Source of the DNA: Acetobacter nitrogenifigens DSM 23921 = NBRC 105050
GTDB lineage: Bacteria > Pseudomonadota > Alphaproteobacteria > Acetobacterales > Acetobacteraceae
Length of the DNA: 64,000 nt
Assembly: GCF_000429165.1 (NCBI RefSeq)
Contig: NZ_AUBI01000001.1
Coordinates: 248,001-312,000 of the forward strand
Reading direction: 5' to 3'
Under the pieces are notes generated by a model. It saw only the letters and a program-made list of their open reading frames with translations. It searched no databases and was not told the DNA's origin. A program made the translations under genes and the position numbers. Shown here in pieces: positions 45,462 to 53,527 of the stretch. Position 1 is the first letter of the stretch, and each line of letters opens with the position of its first letter.

Positions 45462-48326
45462 TCAGCCGAACGCGCCTATATTGTGCGCGATGGCGATGCT
45501 GACCTCACGCACAATATCGAACATCGCGCGCATGGGGCGGAAAATGTAGTCGTGCTCATAGGTGTAAGCGTTTTCCACCTGCGGCCCGGCCGGTTCGTGG
45601 AAATCGAATTCCGGAGCACGATCTCCCCGAGGAAACACGGCATCCAGTTCGCGAAGCACCGACGGAATTTCAAGGCAGAGTATCCGCCGCATCATAACGT
45701 CGCGCGTGAAAGCGCCACGCGGCATGAAGAACGGGATCTGCGTCGCCAGAAGCCAGATGCGCTCGATCATCGCGATCCGGATCGCATGCAACCCGCGTTC
45801 GGTCGCGCTCATGGACGGCGCGTCGGGCCACGCCGCGCGTAACGCAAGATGATCGGCCTGAATACGTCGAAACATCGACTGCGTGTCGGCCCAGAAATCG
45901 AGCTTCTCCAGATCATGCATCACCGCGAGATAGGGGCCGCGGCGCGCAGCCTCATCCTCTGCTGTCGCACGATCCAGCCAGTACCCCGGATCAAGCAGAG
46001 AGATCACGCTGCGCAGCACCTGATCGTCCGAATGCGCCAGCGCGTGCGCCGCGAAATCCAGCGCACGGTGAAAACGCGGACTGCCGTCGCGGAAGGAGTC
46101 GAACGTCTCCGGATGCCGGTGCGCCGCCGACCCCAGCCCCTGAATGGTGTTGGCGCACCAGCCAAGCTGCTGAAGAATCGCGTTGTTGGGGATAGCGCGC
46201 AACTGGCTCGGATGCGTGATGCGCGGGGTCGCCCCGCCGCCCTCGCTCTGTCGGGCCGCCGGACGCGAGCCTGTCTTGTCGATCAACGACGGACCAAACG
46301 CCCCGAGCAGATCAGCGTAGCCCGGATCGTCCACCAGAGACGTCATCCCCTCGGCGATGGTGGAGAAAAAATCGGCCGAGAAATCAGGCTCGTCATAGAC
46401 AGGATCCCGCTCCCGACGCGGCGGCGTAAACACATGCTCCGCGATGGTCGCGATGCAGGCCCCCGCCAGTTCAGGCGTGCCGAACAGCAGATAGCCGTCG
46501 CCGCCCTGAAAAGCGCTCTCCTCCCGATATCGCAGCCCCAGCTCCGCGAAACGTGCGCGAACATGCGGCGGCGAGAGATAATCGAGCCTGTCCGACAGCC
46601 TGAACGGATGCGCGCCACGCCCGATGCTTTCGCCGTGGGTGTCGAACAGGATGACCTCGACGTCATGCAGATCCCATTTCTGCAACAGATCCGCGATCTT
46701 CAAACGAAGACGTTCGATCAGATACGTGGCGGCAAGCTGCCCGACATAACGGCCTGAATCGGAATATCCGAACTGAAGGCTCATCTTCCCTGTCTGGCGC
46801 AGGTAGTCGCGCCAGTGCGGCGAACGCAATGCCTCCTCGACGATCTGCGCTCCGCCCATCAGGGCCTCTCGCGTTTCGAAAAGCGGCGATATCTCCACCT
46901 TGTCGGCAATGCCGAAATGCCGCGCAAGCCACAGCGCCGCCAACAGCGTGTAGCCGCTCTCCGTCTCCGCCACGAGGAAACGCACCGGCGTAGCAGTGTC
47001 CACGTGCTTGACGATCTGCGCGATGGTCATCATCAGCCGCGCCGCGGAAGCCTGCTCGACCAGCAGCGCCCCAAAATCGACCGGCGTCGCCGTCACCGTG
47101 TCCAGCGCTTCGTTGATGCGCGACAGAAGCGCGCGGCGATGGGTCGGGTTGGCCGGATCGTCGGTCAGCCGCAGACGCTGACGCAGCACATTATGAATTT
47201 GGGTGGCGTTGAGCCGCGTATGGGTTTGCGCCGCCGCCATGCCGTGCGCCAAAAACCCTGACCGCGCCACTGCGAGTCCCAGTTTCGCATCGTCCGGCGC
47301 AATGTCGATAGCGTCCTGCAGCGCGTCCGCCAGAGCCTGCGGGTCCGAGATGGCGTCAGCCGCCCGGTCGACAATCAGCGCCGCAAATTCAAGCGCCGCC
47401 GCCGGATCGGCGCTTTTCGGCGTCGCGGCGATCTGCGCCTCGACCGTGTAGATCGCACGCGAAACCCTGCTGATCAGCGCCGCAGCGTCGACGCCGCTCT
47501 GCTGCACCTGCGCGCGTAGACGCTGAAGCTGGAACAGCTTCATCCGCAAACGCAGCCGCATCGTGTCCCACCAGCCAATGTCGGTGCGGCCGTCTGTGTC
47601 GTAACCCACCCAACTCGTCAGGATCAGCGGCTTCGGCGTGAGCGTCGTCCAGTTATCGGGCCAGCGTTCGCGCGCCTCTCGCAGCAGATCCGTCACGAAC
47701 GTGTCGATCGCATCCCGCCCCCGCAGGATCGCGTCGGACGCCAGACCGAACTCTTCCTCAAGCGTCGGCGGACCTGAACGCCGGTGGGTCTCGAACGCTG
47801 GAGCCGCACCCGGCGGCGTCGGCAGGGAGGCGCACTCTGCGAGCGCCGCATAGACCGGGTTCGCCACGGCAAATGTCGGGTGAGCCGTGAAAACCGCCGC
47901 GAATCTTGTGCGCTCGACCGCCGCGCGAAATGCGTCCAGCCCGCCGCCGTCCGGCGCGGAGGCCGCCTCCTCTACGATATGGGCGGCAACCCCAGCCAGC
48001 CGTTCCGCCGTATCCGCCGCCGCCGCGCCACCCGGATAACGGTGCAGCCGGGTGGCGCGCCGCAGGAACGCCTCGTCGCGCAGGAGCCGCACGACTTCGC
48101 GCAAATCGTCCACCGAGAGACGCTCGCGATCAAGCATCCATTCAAGGCGACTTACCAGCGTATGGAGGCTTGGCCCCGATTTCGCGCCAGAAGCGTCATC
48201 GCCAGCAATTTGGGTCTCCCCCGCCAGCAGGAAGAGCGCCGCACGCGCAGCGTCCGTCATGCCGCTATGCCCCGACAGGTTCTGGGCAGACGGAGTCCGG
48301 GAGTCGGCGGGCGACGTATCGGCCAT
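45462..48326 (-). CDS. ppc: Phosphoenolpyruvate carboxylase, divergent
   Basis: About 954 residues from MADTSPADSRT. The upstream 223 codons in frame have no protein character. PEPC landmarks are present: FTAHPTFAVANP for the catalytic-His motif TAHPTE, ILTSWVGYDTDGRTDIGW for GSWxGGDRDGN, GYSDSGRYVGQLAAT for GYSDSAKDGG, LFDTHGESIGRGAHP for FHGRGGSVGRGG, and RAIPNNAILQQLGW. The enzyme replenishes oxaloacetate, which is important in acetic acid bacteria with a partial TCA cycle. It differs from E. coli PEPC at several active-site neighbours. The start could be later (MTDAARAAL). Confidence 0.85.
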   Translation of the reverse strand: MADTSPADSRTPSAQNLSGHSGMTDAARAALFLLAGETQIAGDDASGAKSGPSLHTLVSRLEWMLDRERLSVDDLREVVRLLRDEAFLRRATRLHRYPGGAAAADTAERLAGVAAHIVEEAASAPDGGGLDAFRAAVERTRFAAVFTAHPTFAVANPVYAALAECASLPTPPGAAPAFETHRRSGPPTLEEEFGLASDAILRGRDAIDTFVTDLLREARERWPDNWTTLTPKPLILTSWVGYDTDGRTDIGWWDTMRLRLRMKLFQLQRLRAQVQQSGVDAAALISRVSRAIYTVEAQIAATPKSADPAAALEFAALIVDRAADAISDPQALADALQDAIDIAPDDAKLGLAVARSGFLAHGMAAAQTHTRLNATQIHNVLRQRLRLTDDPANPTHRRALLSRINEALDTVTATPVDFGALLVEQASAARLMMTIAQIVKHVDTATPVRFLVAETESGYTLLAALWLARHFGIADKVEISPLFETREALMGGAQIVEEALRSPHWRDYLRQTGKMSLQFGYSDSGRYVGQLAATYLIERLRLKIADLLQKWDLHDVEVILFDTHGESIGRGAHPFRLSDRLDYLSPPHVRARFAELGLRYREESAFQGGDGYLLFGTPELAGACIATIAEHVFTPPRRERDPVYDEPDFSADFFSTIAEGMTSLVDDPGYADLLGAFGPSLIDKTGSRPAARQSEGGGATPRITHPSQLRAIPNNAILQQLGWCANTIQGLGSAAHRHPETFDSFRDGSPRFHRALDFAAHALAHSDDQVLRSVISLLDPGYWLDRATAEDEAARRGPYLAVMHDLEKLDFWADTQSMFRRIQADHLALRAAWPDAPSMSATERGLHAIRIAMIERIWLLATQIPFFMPRGAFTRDVMMRRILCLEIPSVLRELDAVFPRGDRAPEFDFHEPAGPQVENAYTYEHDYIFRPMRAMFDIVREVSIAIAHNIGAFG

Positions 48327-48450
48327 AAAAAATCTCACACGCAGGAAGTGGGGGCCGAGGGTTTCACGGCCACACATTCGGCGCAATGCCAGAGCGACAT
48401 GCGAAACGGCGTTTGGGGCGCCGTTCACGGGGATGCTATCAGGCGAGGCC

Positions 48451-49743
48451 ATGAACGCACAGACCTCACCAGACGACGACGCACGCCGGGCGCTCATCCG
48501 GCAAAAACGTATGGCTACCGGAATGCTCGGCGGAATGGCCGTCGTGACGCTGGCGGGGTACATTCTCCCTGCGCGCGGGTGGCTCTCCGAATCGCTCTGG
48601 ATAGACACGCTTCGAGCTGGCGGCAGGGCGGGAATTGTCGGCGGGCTGGCCGACTGGTTCGCCGTGACTGCCCTGTTTCGACAGCCTCTGGGCCTGCCCA
48701 TTCCGCACACGGCGATCATTCCGGCCCAGAAAGAACGTCTCGGGCGCGCGCTGGGACGCTTCGTCACGACGCAGGTGCTCACGGAGGCTGAGGTTGATCG
48801 GGTTCTGTTGAACGCCGATCTTCCCGGCATCGTCGCCCGACTGCTTGCCGACCCGACGACAGCCGAATCGCTCACGCGGGGAGCGATCGGCATGGTTCCG
48901 AACGCGCTGGAACGGCTGGAGGACGGTCGCGCCGGAGCGGCCCTGGGGCGCAGCCTGCCGGTATTGCTCGGGGGAGCCAACCTCGCTCCAGTCATCGCGC
49001 GCGCCCTGCGCGCATTGGTGGAGAGCGAACACCATCAGGAGGTTCTGTCTTTCCTCGTCGGGCAACTGAAGTCGATGTTGCAATCGAAGGAAGCCGCCCT
49101 TCGTGTAACGATCGAAGATCGGGTGCGCGAACAGGGCGGACGGCTTCTCAGCTGGGCGATCGGCGGATCGATCGCCACGAAAGTGCTCGTGGCGGCCGCA
49201 GAGGAACTCGACCGCATCAACCCGCGGGATTCCGCCCTTCGCGAAGGATTCACCGCCTGGGTCCGGGCCGAAATCGACCGGATCGAAAACGATCCCGAGC
49301 GCGCCGACGAACTGTCACGCTCACTGCGCGATGTCTTCCACCACGATTCCATGGTGACCTGGGGGGGAGATCTCTGGGCGCGTTTGCGTCGCATGATCAT
49401 CGAAGATACGGAGCGCAACGACGGCTGGATCGCCACTATCGTCCGCGAAACGCTGGCGCGTCTGGCGGTGCAGGCGGAGCAAGACCCGTTAATGCGCCGC
49501 CGTATCGAGGACAGCGTCCGCAAGACGGTCTGGCGCGCCCTTCCCACGCTGCGCGATCGCCTCGGCGACTTTATCGCAGGCGTGGTCGGAAACTGGGACG
49601 CGGCGGCGATCGCCGACAGGCTGGAACTGCGGGTCGGGCAGGATCTGCAATATATCCGCATGAACGGCACGCTGGTGGGGTTCGGCGTCGGCGCCGTGCT
49701 GTCGCTCGGGTTGCGGATGGTTTTCGGTGTGGTCGGACAATAG
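48451..49743 (+). CDS. DUF445 membrane protein
   Basis: 430 residues. There is an N-terminal hydrophobic segment (ATGMLGGMAVVTLAGYILPA), then the DUF445 hallmark GIVGGLADWFAVTALFRQPLGLPIPHTAIIPAQKERLGRALGRFV. Long amphipathic helices and a C-terminal membrane segment (YIRMNGTLVGFGVGAVLSLGLRMVF) follow. The ATG at 48451 fits, and the frame upstream to 48052 is antisense to ppc. DUF445 proteins are of unknown function. It is divergent from ppc. Confidence 0.85.
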   Translation: MNAQTSPDDDARRALIRQKRMATGMLGGMAVVTLAGYILPARGWLSESLWIDTLRAGGRAGIVGGLADWFAVTALFRQPLGLPIPHTAIIPAQKERLGRALGRFVTTQVLTEAEVDRVLLNADLPGIVARLLADPTTAESLTRGAIGMVPNALERLEDGRAGAALGRSLPVLLGGANLAPVIARALRALVESEHHQEVLSFLVGQLKSMLQSKEAALRVTIEDRVREQGGRLLSWAIGGSIATKVLVAAAEELDRINPRDSALREGFTAWVRAEIDRIENDPERADELSRSLRDVFHHDSMVTWGGDLWARLRRMIIEDTERNDGWIATIVRETLARLAVQAEQDPLMRRRIEDSVRKTVWRALPTLRDRLGDFIAGVVGNWDAAAIADRLELRVGQDLQYIRMNGTLVGFGVGAVLSLGLRMVFGVVGQ

Positions 49744-49978
49744 CCAGTCAGTTTCGTCCTCGGAAAAAGAAACTCCTCCGCGTTCCAGACGCTTAATCGA
49801 CCAAGAACGGGCGTTGAGCGTTTCAAGGATTCGCGAATGCGCCGGTTGTTGTCGTTCGGCCGAATTTTGGGAACGACCCCTCGAAGGTTATGCTTGCGCG
49901 CCAGAACGTGCCGACGCCCACAGGCGCCGAGCCAAGGTTTGGGTCGGACGGCGCGTGGCAATTGTAAGGAGTGGAATT

Positions 49979-50335
49979 ATGAAAGCAGTTCTGTCGAAGG
50001 TCGTCCTGACCGCTACGCTCGCCATCGCGGCGCCTGCTATCGCCATATCCGGGGCTTCTTTCGCTTCGGCCGAAGAGCACCATCACCACCATCATCACCA
50101 TGATGGCGAGATGTCGAAGAGCAAAAAGACCCCGACGAACGCAACCGAAGACCTGAACGCCCGTAGCCTGGCCGCTGCTCAGCAAGACAAGGTTCCGTCG
50201 ATCGGCGCAACTGCCCCCACAACGGCTCCAGTCGCTCCGACGGTCCCTTCAGTCGCCGCTGGAACCGGAACGGTCGCCCCGGCAGCTCCTGCAACGCCTG
50301 ACGTTTCGACACCCGCGAGCGCCTCCGGCAACTAA
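49979..50335 (+). CDS. Small exported histidine-rich protein
   Basis: 118 residues. A signal peptide (MKAVLSKVVLTATLAIAAPAIAISGASFASA) is followed by EEHHHHHHHHDGEM, a run of eight histidines just after the predicted cleavage site. An Ala/Pro/Thr/Val-rich tail (TTAPVAPTVPSV) follows. AAGGAGT lies 8 bases before the ATG. The His run would bind divalent metals (Zn, Ni, Cu) in the periplasm, but no metal transporter or sensor is adjacent. No family is recognised; a 12-base hairpin follows the gene. Confidence 0.8.
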   Translation: MKAVLSKVVLTATLAIAAPAIAISGASFASAEEHHHHHHHHDGEMSKSKKTPTNATEDLNARSLAAAQQDKVPSIGATAPTTAPVAPTVPSVAAGTGTVAPAAPATPDVSTPASASGN

Positions 50336-50362
50336 CCCGATCCGTATCCCCAGAGTAGGAAA

Positions 50363-50394
50363 ATGCAGGCGGCGTTTTACTTCGCCGCCTGCAT
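50363..50394 (+). terminator. Strong hairpin after the His-rich gene
   Basis: A perfect 12-base inverted repeat ATGCAGGCGGCG / CGCCGCCTGCAT with an 8-base loop. It begins 27 bases after the stop and lacks a U-tract. It may end both this transcript and the converging MarR-GNAT transcript. Confidence 0.75.
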
Positions 50395-50443
50395 CAGACG
50401 GCAGCGACTTTACCCCGTCAGATGATTGCTGCGACGCTCAACG

Positions 50444-51364
50444 CTACAACGTCCGCAACCAGGTCTCCCCCTGTACGGGTTCGCCAAATTTGGTGTGGGT
50501 CTCGACTTCCGTAAGGACGAACGCGTATCTGGAATATAACCGACGGGCGCCCTCCAGAACGGTATGCGTCCAGAGAATCAGGCTCTCATACCCCGCCTCT
50601 TTCGCGAAACTCACACACCGACCGATCAATTCGGCTCCGACGCCCCTGTTTCGCGCAAACGGTTCGACGTACAGCAAGCGCAGGCGCGCCTGCCCCCCGC
50701 CTTCATCCGTGACCATCACGGAACCGGCCATAACGCCGTCGAGTTCGGCGACCCAGCACGCATCCCGTCCGGGCCGGTAATCACGCAGGAAACTGGCGGC
50801 CGTCGTCGTGACAAGCACCTCCAGCGGCGCGCCCCAGCCATTCTCCTGAGCGTAGAGCAGCGATTGCCGTGCAGCGATCATCCCGACGTCACCGCTTCGA
50901 AACGGTCGCACATTCAGGACTTCGCCCGATGACGGGTCGAGCCTGAGCCGCGCCATCGTGAGACCCGCTGTCACGTCGCCAGCGCCCCAGCCGTCAAGAT
51001 CGGCAAGCATGGCCGTCGTCGCCTCGATCTGGCGGCGGTCCAGTTCCTGAAAAGCCGCCGAGCCTTCCGACGTCAGCGTAACAGTTTTGGCGCGGGCGTC
51101 GTCACTTTCCTGCCATCGAACAATCCAGCCCTTGGCTTCGAAGCGCGCGAGCATTCGGCTCATCTGCGCCGCGTCCATATCGAGCCGCCGCTTCAGTTCG
51201 CTGGCCTGCGCGGCGTCCGCGCGCGCAATCTCATGCAACAGTCGCGCCTCGCCCAGCGTCATGTCGGCACCGAGAAATCGTGCGTTAAGAGCGCCGACCG
51301 CGCGGGTGTAGAACCGGTTGAAGGTTCTTACAGATGTGACAAAATCTTCCATGCGGCAGAGCAT
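50444..51364 (-). CDS. MarR-GNAT fusion regulator/acetyltransferase
   Basis: 306 residues. The N-terminal MarR winged helix (residues about 8-145; ADAAQASELKRRLDMDAAQMSRMLARFEAKGWIVRWQESDDARAKTVTLTSEG) is followed by a GNAT acetyltransferase domain (about 155-306; VAELDGVMAGSVMVTDEGGGQARLRLLYVEPFARNRGVGAELIGRCVSFAKE). The latter has the acetyl-CoA-binding R-N-R-G-V-G loop. Such fusions exist in several bacteria, but substrates are unknown. It starts near an extensive palindromic operator and probably autoregulates. An in-frame ATG at 51352 is an alternative start. Confidence 0.85.
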   Translation of the reverse strand: MLCRMEDFVTSVRTFNRFYTRAVGALNARFLGADMTLGEARLLHEIARADAAQASELKRRLDMDAAQMSRMLARFEAKGWIVRWQESDDARAKTVTLTSEGSAAFQELDRRQIEATTAMLADLDGWGAGDVTAGLTMARLRLDPSSGEVLNVRPFRSGDVGMIAARQSLLYAQENGWGAPLEVLVTTTAASFLRDYRPGRDACWVAELDGVMAGSVMVTDEGGGQARLRLLYVEPFARNRGVGAELIGRCVSFAKEAGYESLILWTHTVLEGARRLYSRYAFVLTEVETHTKFGEPVQGETWLRTL

Positions 51365-51376
51365 GGATCAAATTAG

Positions 51377-51411
51377 TTGACTGAGTCAATATCAATATAT
51401 GACTCAGTCAA
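51377..51411. promoter_or_regulatory. Double palindromic operator upstream of the MarR-GNAT gene
   Basis: TTGACTGAGTCA and TGACTCAGTCAA form a perfect 12-base inverted repeat with an 11-base AT-rich centre. Each half (TGACTGAGTCA, TGACTCAGTCA) is itself nearly palindromic, so two MarR dimers could bind side by side. It ends 13 bases upstream of the start at 51364 and lies between the MarR-GNAT and hemA genes. Confidence 0.8.
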
Positions 51412-51435
51412 CAAAAGATAATGCGCCTGCGTTAA

Positions 51436-52731
51436 TCATGCAGCTCGCGCAGTTCCCTCGGCCCCGGGCCGCAACCCCTCTTCTGTCAGCAGACGCAAGA
51501 GTGCCGTAACCATCTGATCCATCATTTCATCAGTGTGGTACGGCCCCGGCGTCAGACGCAGACGCTCCGTTCCCTTGGGCACCGTCGGGTAATTGATTGG
51601 CGTCGCATAAAGACCATACTCATCGAGCAGGCGACGGCTGATCTTCTTGCACAATTCCGCGTCCCCTACCGGAACCGGCACGATATGGCTCGCCGTCATC
51701 ATGAACGGCACGCCCGCAGCGCGCATGCGACGGCGGAATTCGTTCACCCTCTCAAACATTTTCTCGCGACGCCAGTTCTGGGCGCGCACCAGTTTCACGC
51801 TGGCTAACGCCGCGGCGGCGATCGAGGGCGGCAACGACGTGGTGAAAATGAAACCCGACGCGGATGAACGGAGATAATCGACGATCTGAGCCGAAGCCGT
51901 GATGTACCCGCCGTGAACGCCGAACCCTTTGGCCAGCGTGCCCTCGATGATGTCGACCTGATCGGCGACGCCGTCACGCTGGGAAACGCCGCCGCCTTCG
52001 TCGCCGTAAAGACCGACGGCATGCACTTCGTCGAGGTAGGTCATCGCGCCGTATTTCCGGGCGAGAGCGCAGATCCCGGCGATGTCCGAAACGTCGCCGT
52101 CCATCGAATAGACGCTCTCGAACGCGATCAGCTTGGGCGCATCAATCGGAGCTGCGGCGAGCCTGGCCTCAAGATCGGCAAGGTCGTTATGTTCGAAAAT
52201 GACGGTCGTCGATCCGCGAGCGCCCTTGATGCCAGCGATCATCGAGGCGTGGTTGCACCGGTCGGAAAAGCAGATCCAGCCAGGCATTGACGTAAGGATG
52301 GTTTGCAGACTGGCCTGATTCGACACGTAGCCGGAGACGAACAACAGGCCCGCCTCCTTGCCGTGCAGCGCGGCGAGTTCGGCCTCTAGACGTTTATGCA
52401 GGGGGCTGGTGCCTGCGATATTCCGCGTTCCGCCCGCGCCTGCGCCGTGCTCGCGAATGGCGGCGATCGCAGCTTCGCAAACTTCCGGCTCGACGCCCAT
52501 CCCAAGATAATCGTTAGAGGACCACACGACGACTTCCCGCCCCTCGGGCGTCTCGCCGGGAGCCGGATCCATCTCTTCCTCGTAAACCGGATAACGAGGA
52601 GCCTGACGAGCCAGCGGCGTGAAGCTGCGGTAGCGGCCCTGTCGTCGTATGTCTTCAAGAGCTTCGTCGCAGAAATCGTAAAACGGGTGTCGCGCGTTCC
52701 GGATAGTCACCCAGTCTACTCCTGTCTTCAT
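51436..52731 (-). CDS. hemA: 5-aminolevulinate synthase
   Basis: A 431-residue PLP enzyme condensing glycine with succinyl-CoA, the haem-precursor route of alphaproteobacteria. Conserved parts are [64 protein letters not shown] and the Lys motif [14 protein letters not shown]. It is on the minus strand, with the MarR-GNAT gene downstream on the same strand. Haem supplies the cytochromes of the strongly respiratory acetic acid bacteria. Confidence 0.96.
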   Translation of the reverse strand: MKTGVDWVTIRNARHPFYDFCDEALEDIRRQGRYRSFTPLARQAPRYPVYEEEMDPAPGETPEGREVVVWSSNDYLGMGVEPEVCEAAIAAIREHGAGAGGTRNIAGTSPLHKRLEAELAALHGKEAGLLFVSGYVSNQASLQTILTSMPGWICFSDRCNHASMIAGIKGARGSTTVIFEHNDLADLEARLAAAPIDAPKLIAFESVYSMDGDVSDIAGICALARKYGAMTYLDEVHAVGLYGDEGGGVSQRDGVADQVDIIEGTLAKGFGVHGGYITASAQIVDYLRSSASGFIFTTSLPPSIAAAALASVKLVRAQNWRREKMFERVNEFRRRMRAAGVPFMMTASHIVPVPVGDAELCKKISRRLLDEYGLYATPINYPTVPKGTERLRLTPGPYHTDEMMDQMVTALLRLLTEEGLRPGAEGTARAA

Positions 52732-52864
52732 CGGTGGGCCGACGACGATGCATAACCGCCGAAACGCGGATGGCGTCTATCGAGCCACAGGGGCCGCAGC
52801 GCATTACGCCCTGCGGCGGCGACACTACGCCAGATCGGCTGACGCAGCGGCGAGGATTAGTCGT

Positions 52865-53431
52865 TCAGCGCACATACACCCGGATACGCGGGCTTGCCAC
52901 ACCGGAATTGGGCATAGCCGTCATCTCTATCTGTGCCGGGGAGGCGCCGCCCGCGACAATCGCGTTCGCCACCGCCTGTCCGTCGTTCGTCGTCAAACGC
53001 GCAAGCGTGGCGCGATCAGCGTCCGCGTCAGCCCCCGGCGGGGCGAGAGCCTGCACACGGAAGAGAATATTGGGCTTGCGCGCCAGAGCACGCTTCACGA
53101 TGGCCTCCAGCGGCCCCTGCCAATCTGCGACAGGCGTTCCCGCGATGACCTCCACCAGCGGCGGGACAGGCGGCGGACCGGGCGGCGGCGGCGGCACGAT
53201 GACTTTTGGGGGGCGGCTTGCCGTATGATCGAAGGTCCGCTGGTCCACCAGCTTGCATCCGGGGAGCGACAGGGCTGCAGCCGTCAGCGACAGTCCGGCG
53301 AACGACCGGCGAGGCAGCCCGTCGCCTGCTTTCCCGGAGATTACGGGCTTCGCCTGAACGGATGTTGCAACAGCCGATGACGCTGTGGTCTTTATGGCGG
53401 CGGAACGACGGAATAGGGCTCGGAACGGCAT
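52865..53431 (-). CDS. Proline-rich Tat/lipoprotein-type exported protein
   Basis: 188 residues from the ATG at 53431; an ATG at 53488 is also possible. PRRSFAGLSLTAAALSLPGC resembles a Tat-type twin-arginine signal ending in a lipobox (LPGC), so the mature protein would be a lipoprotein. A proline run (PPKVIVPPPPPGPPPVPPL) acts as a spacer. A roughly 100-residue domain follows (FRVQALAPPGADADADRATLARLTTNDGQAVANAIVAGGASPAQIEMTAMPN), which has an OmpA/DUF-like feel but is not recognised. The n-region is long for a signal peptide (about 45 residues). Confidence 0.65.
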   Translation of the reverse strand: MPFRALFRRSAAIKTTASSAVATSVQAKPVISGKAGDGLPRRSFAGLSLTAAALSLPGCKLVDQRTFDHTASRPPKVIVPPPPPGPPPVPPLVEVIAGTPVADWQGPLEAIVKRALARKPNILFRVQALAPPGADADADRATLARLTTNDGQAVANAIVAGGASPAQIEMTAMPNSGVASPRIRVYVR

Positions 53432-53527
53432 GGCGGGACGGTTGCAGGAACCGCGCCAAGGAGCAAGAGTGCATGAGGTGACGATCATGAAGCGATTTTC
53501 CCGTTCCGGCGCGACGTCCCCGCGTGA

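Noticed and set aside
48327-48995. 223-codon extension of the ppc frame
   Set aside because: It lies opposite the DUF445 gene, is Arg/Ser-rich and without PEPC similarity.
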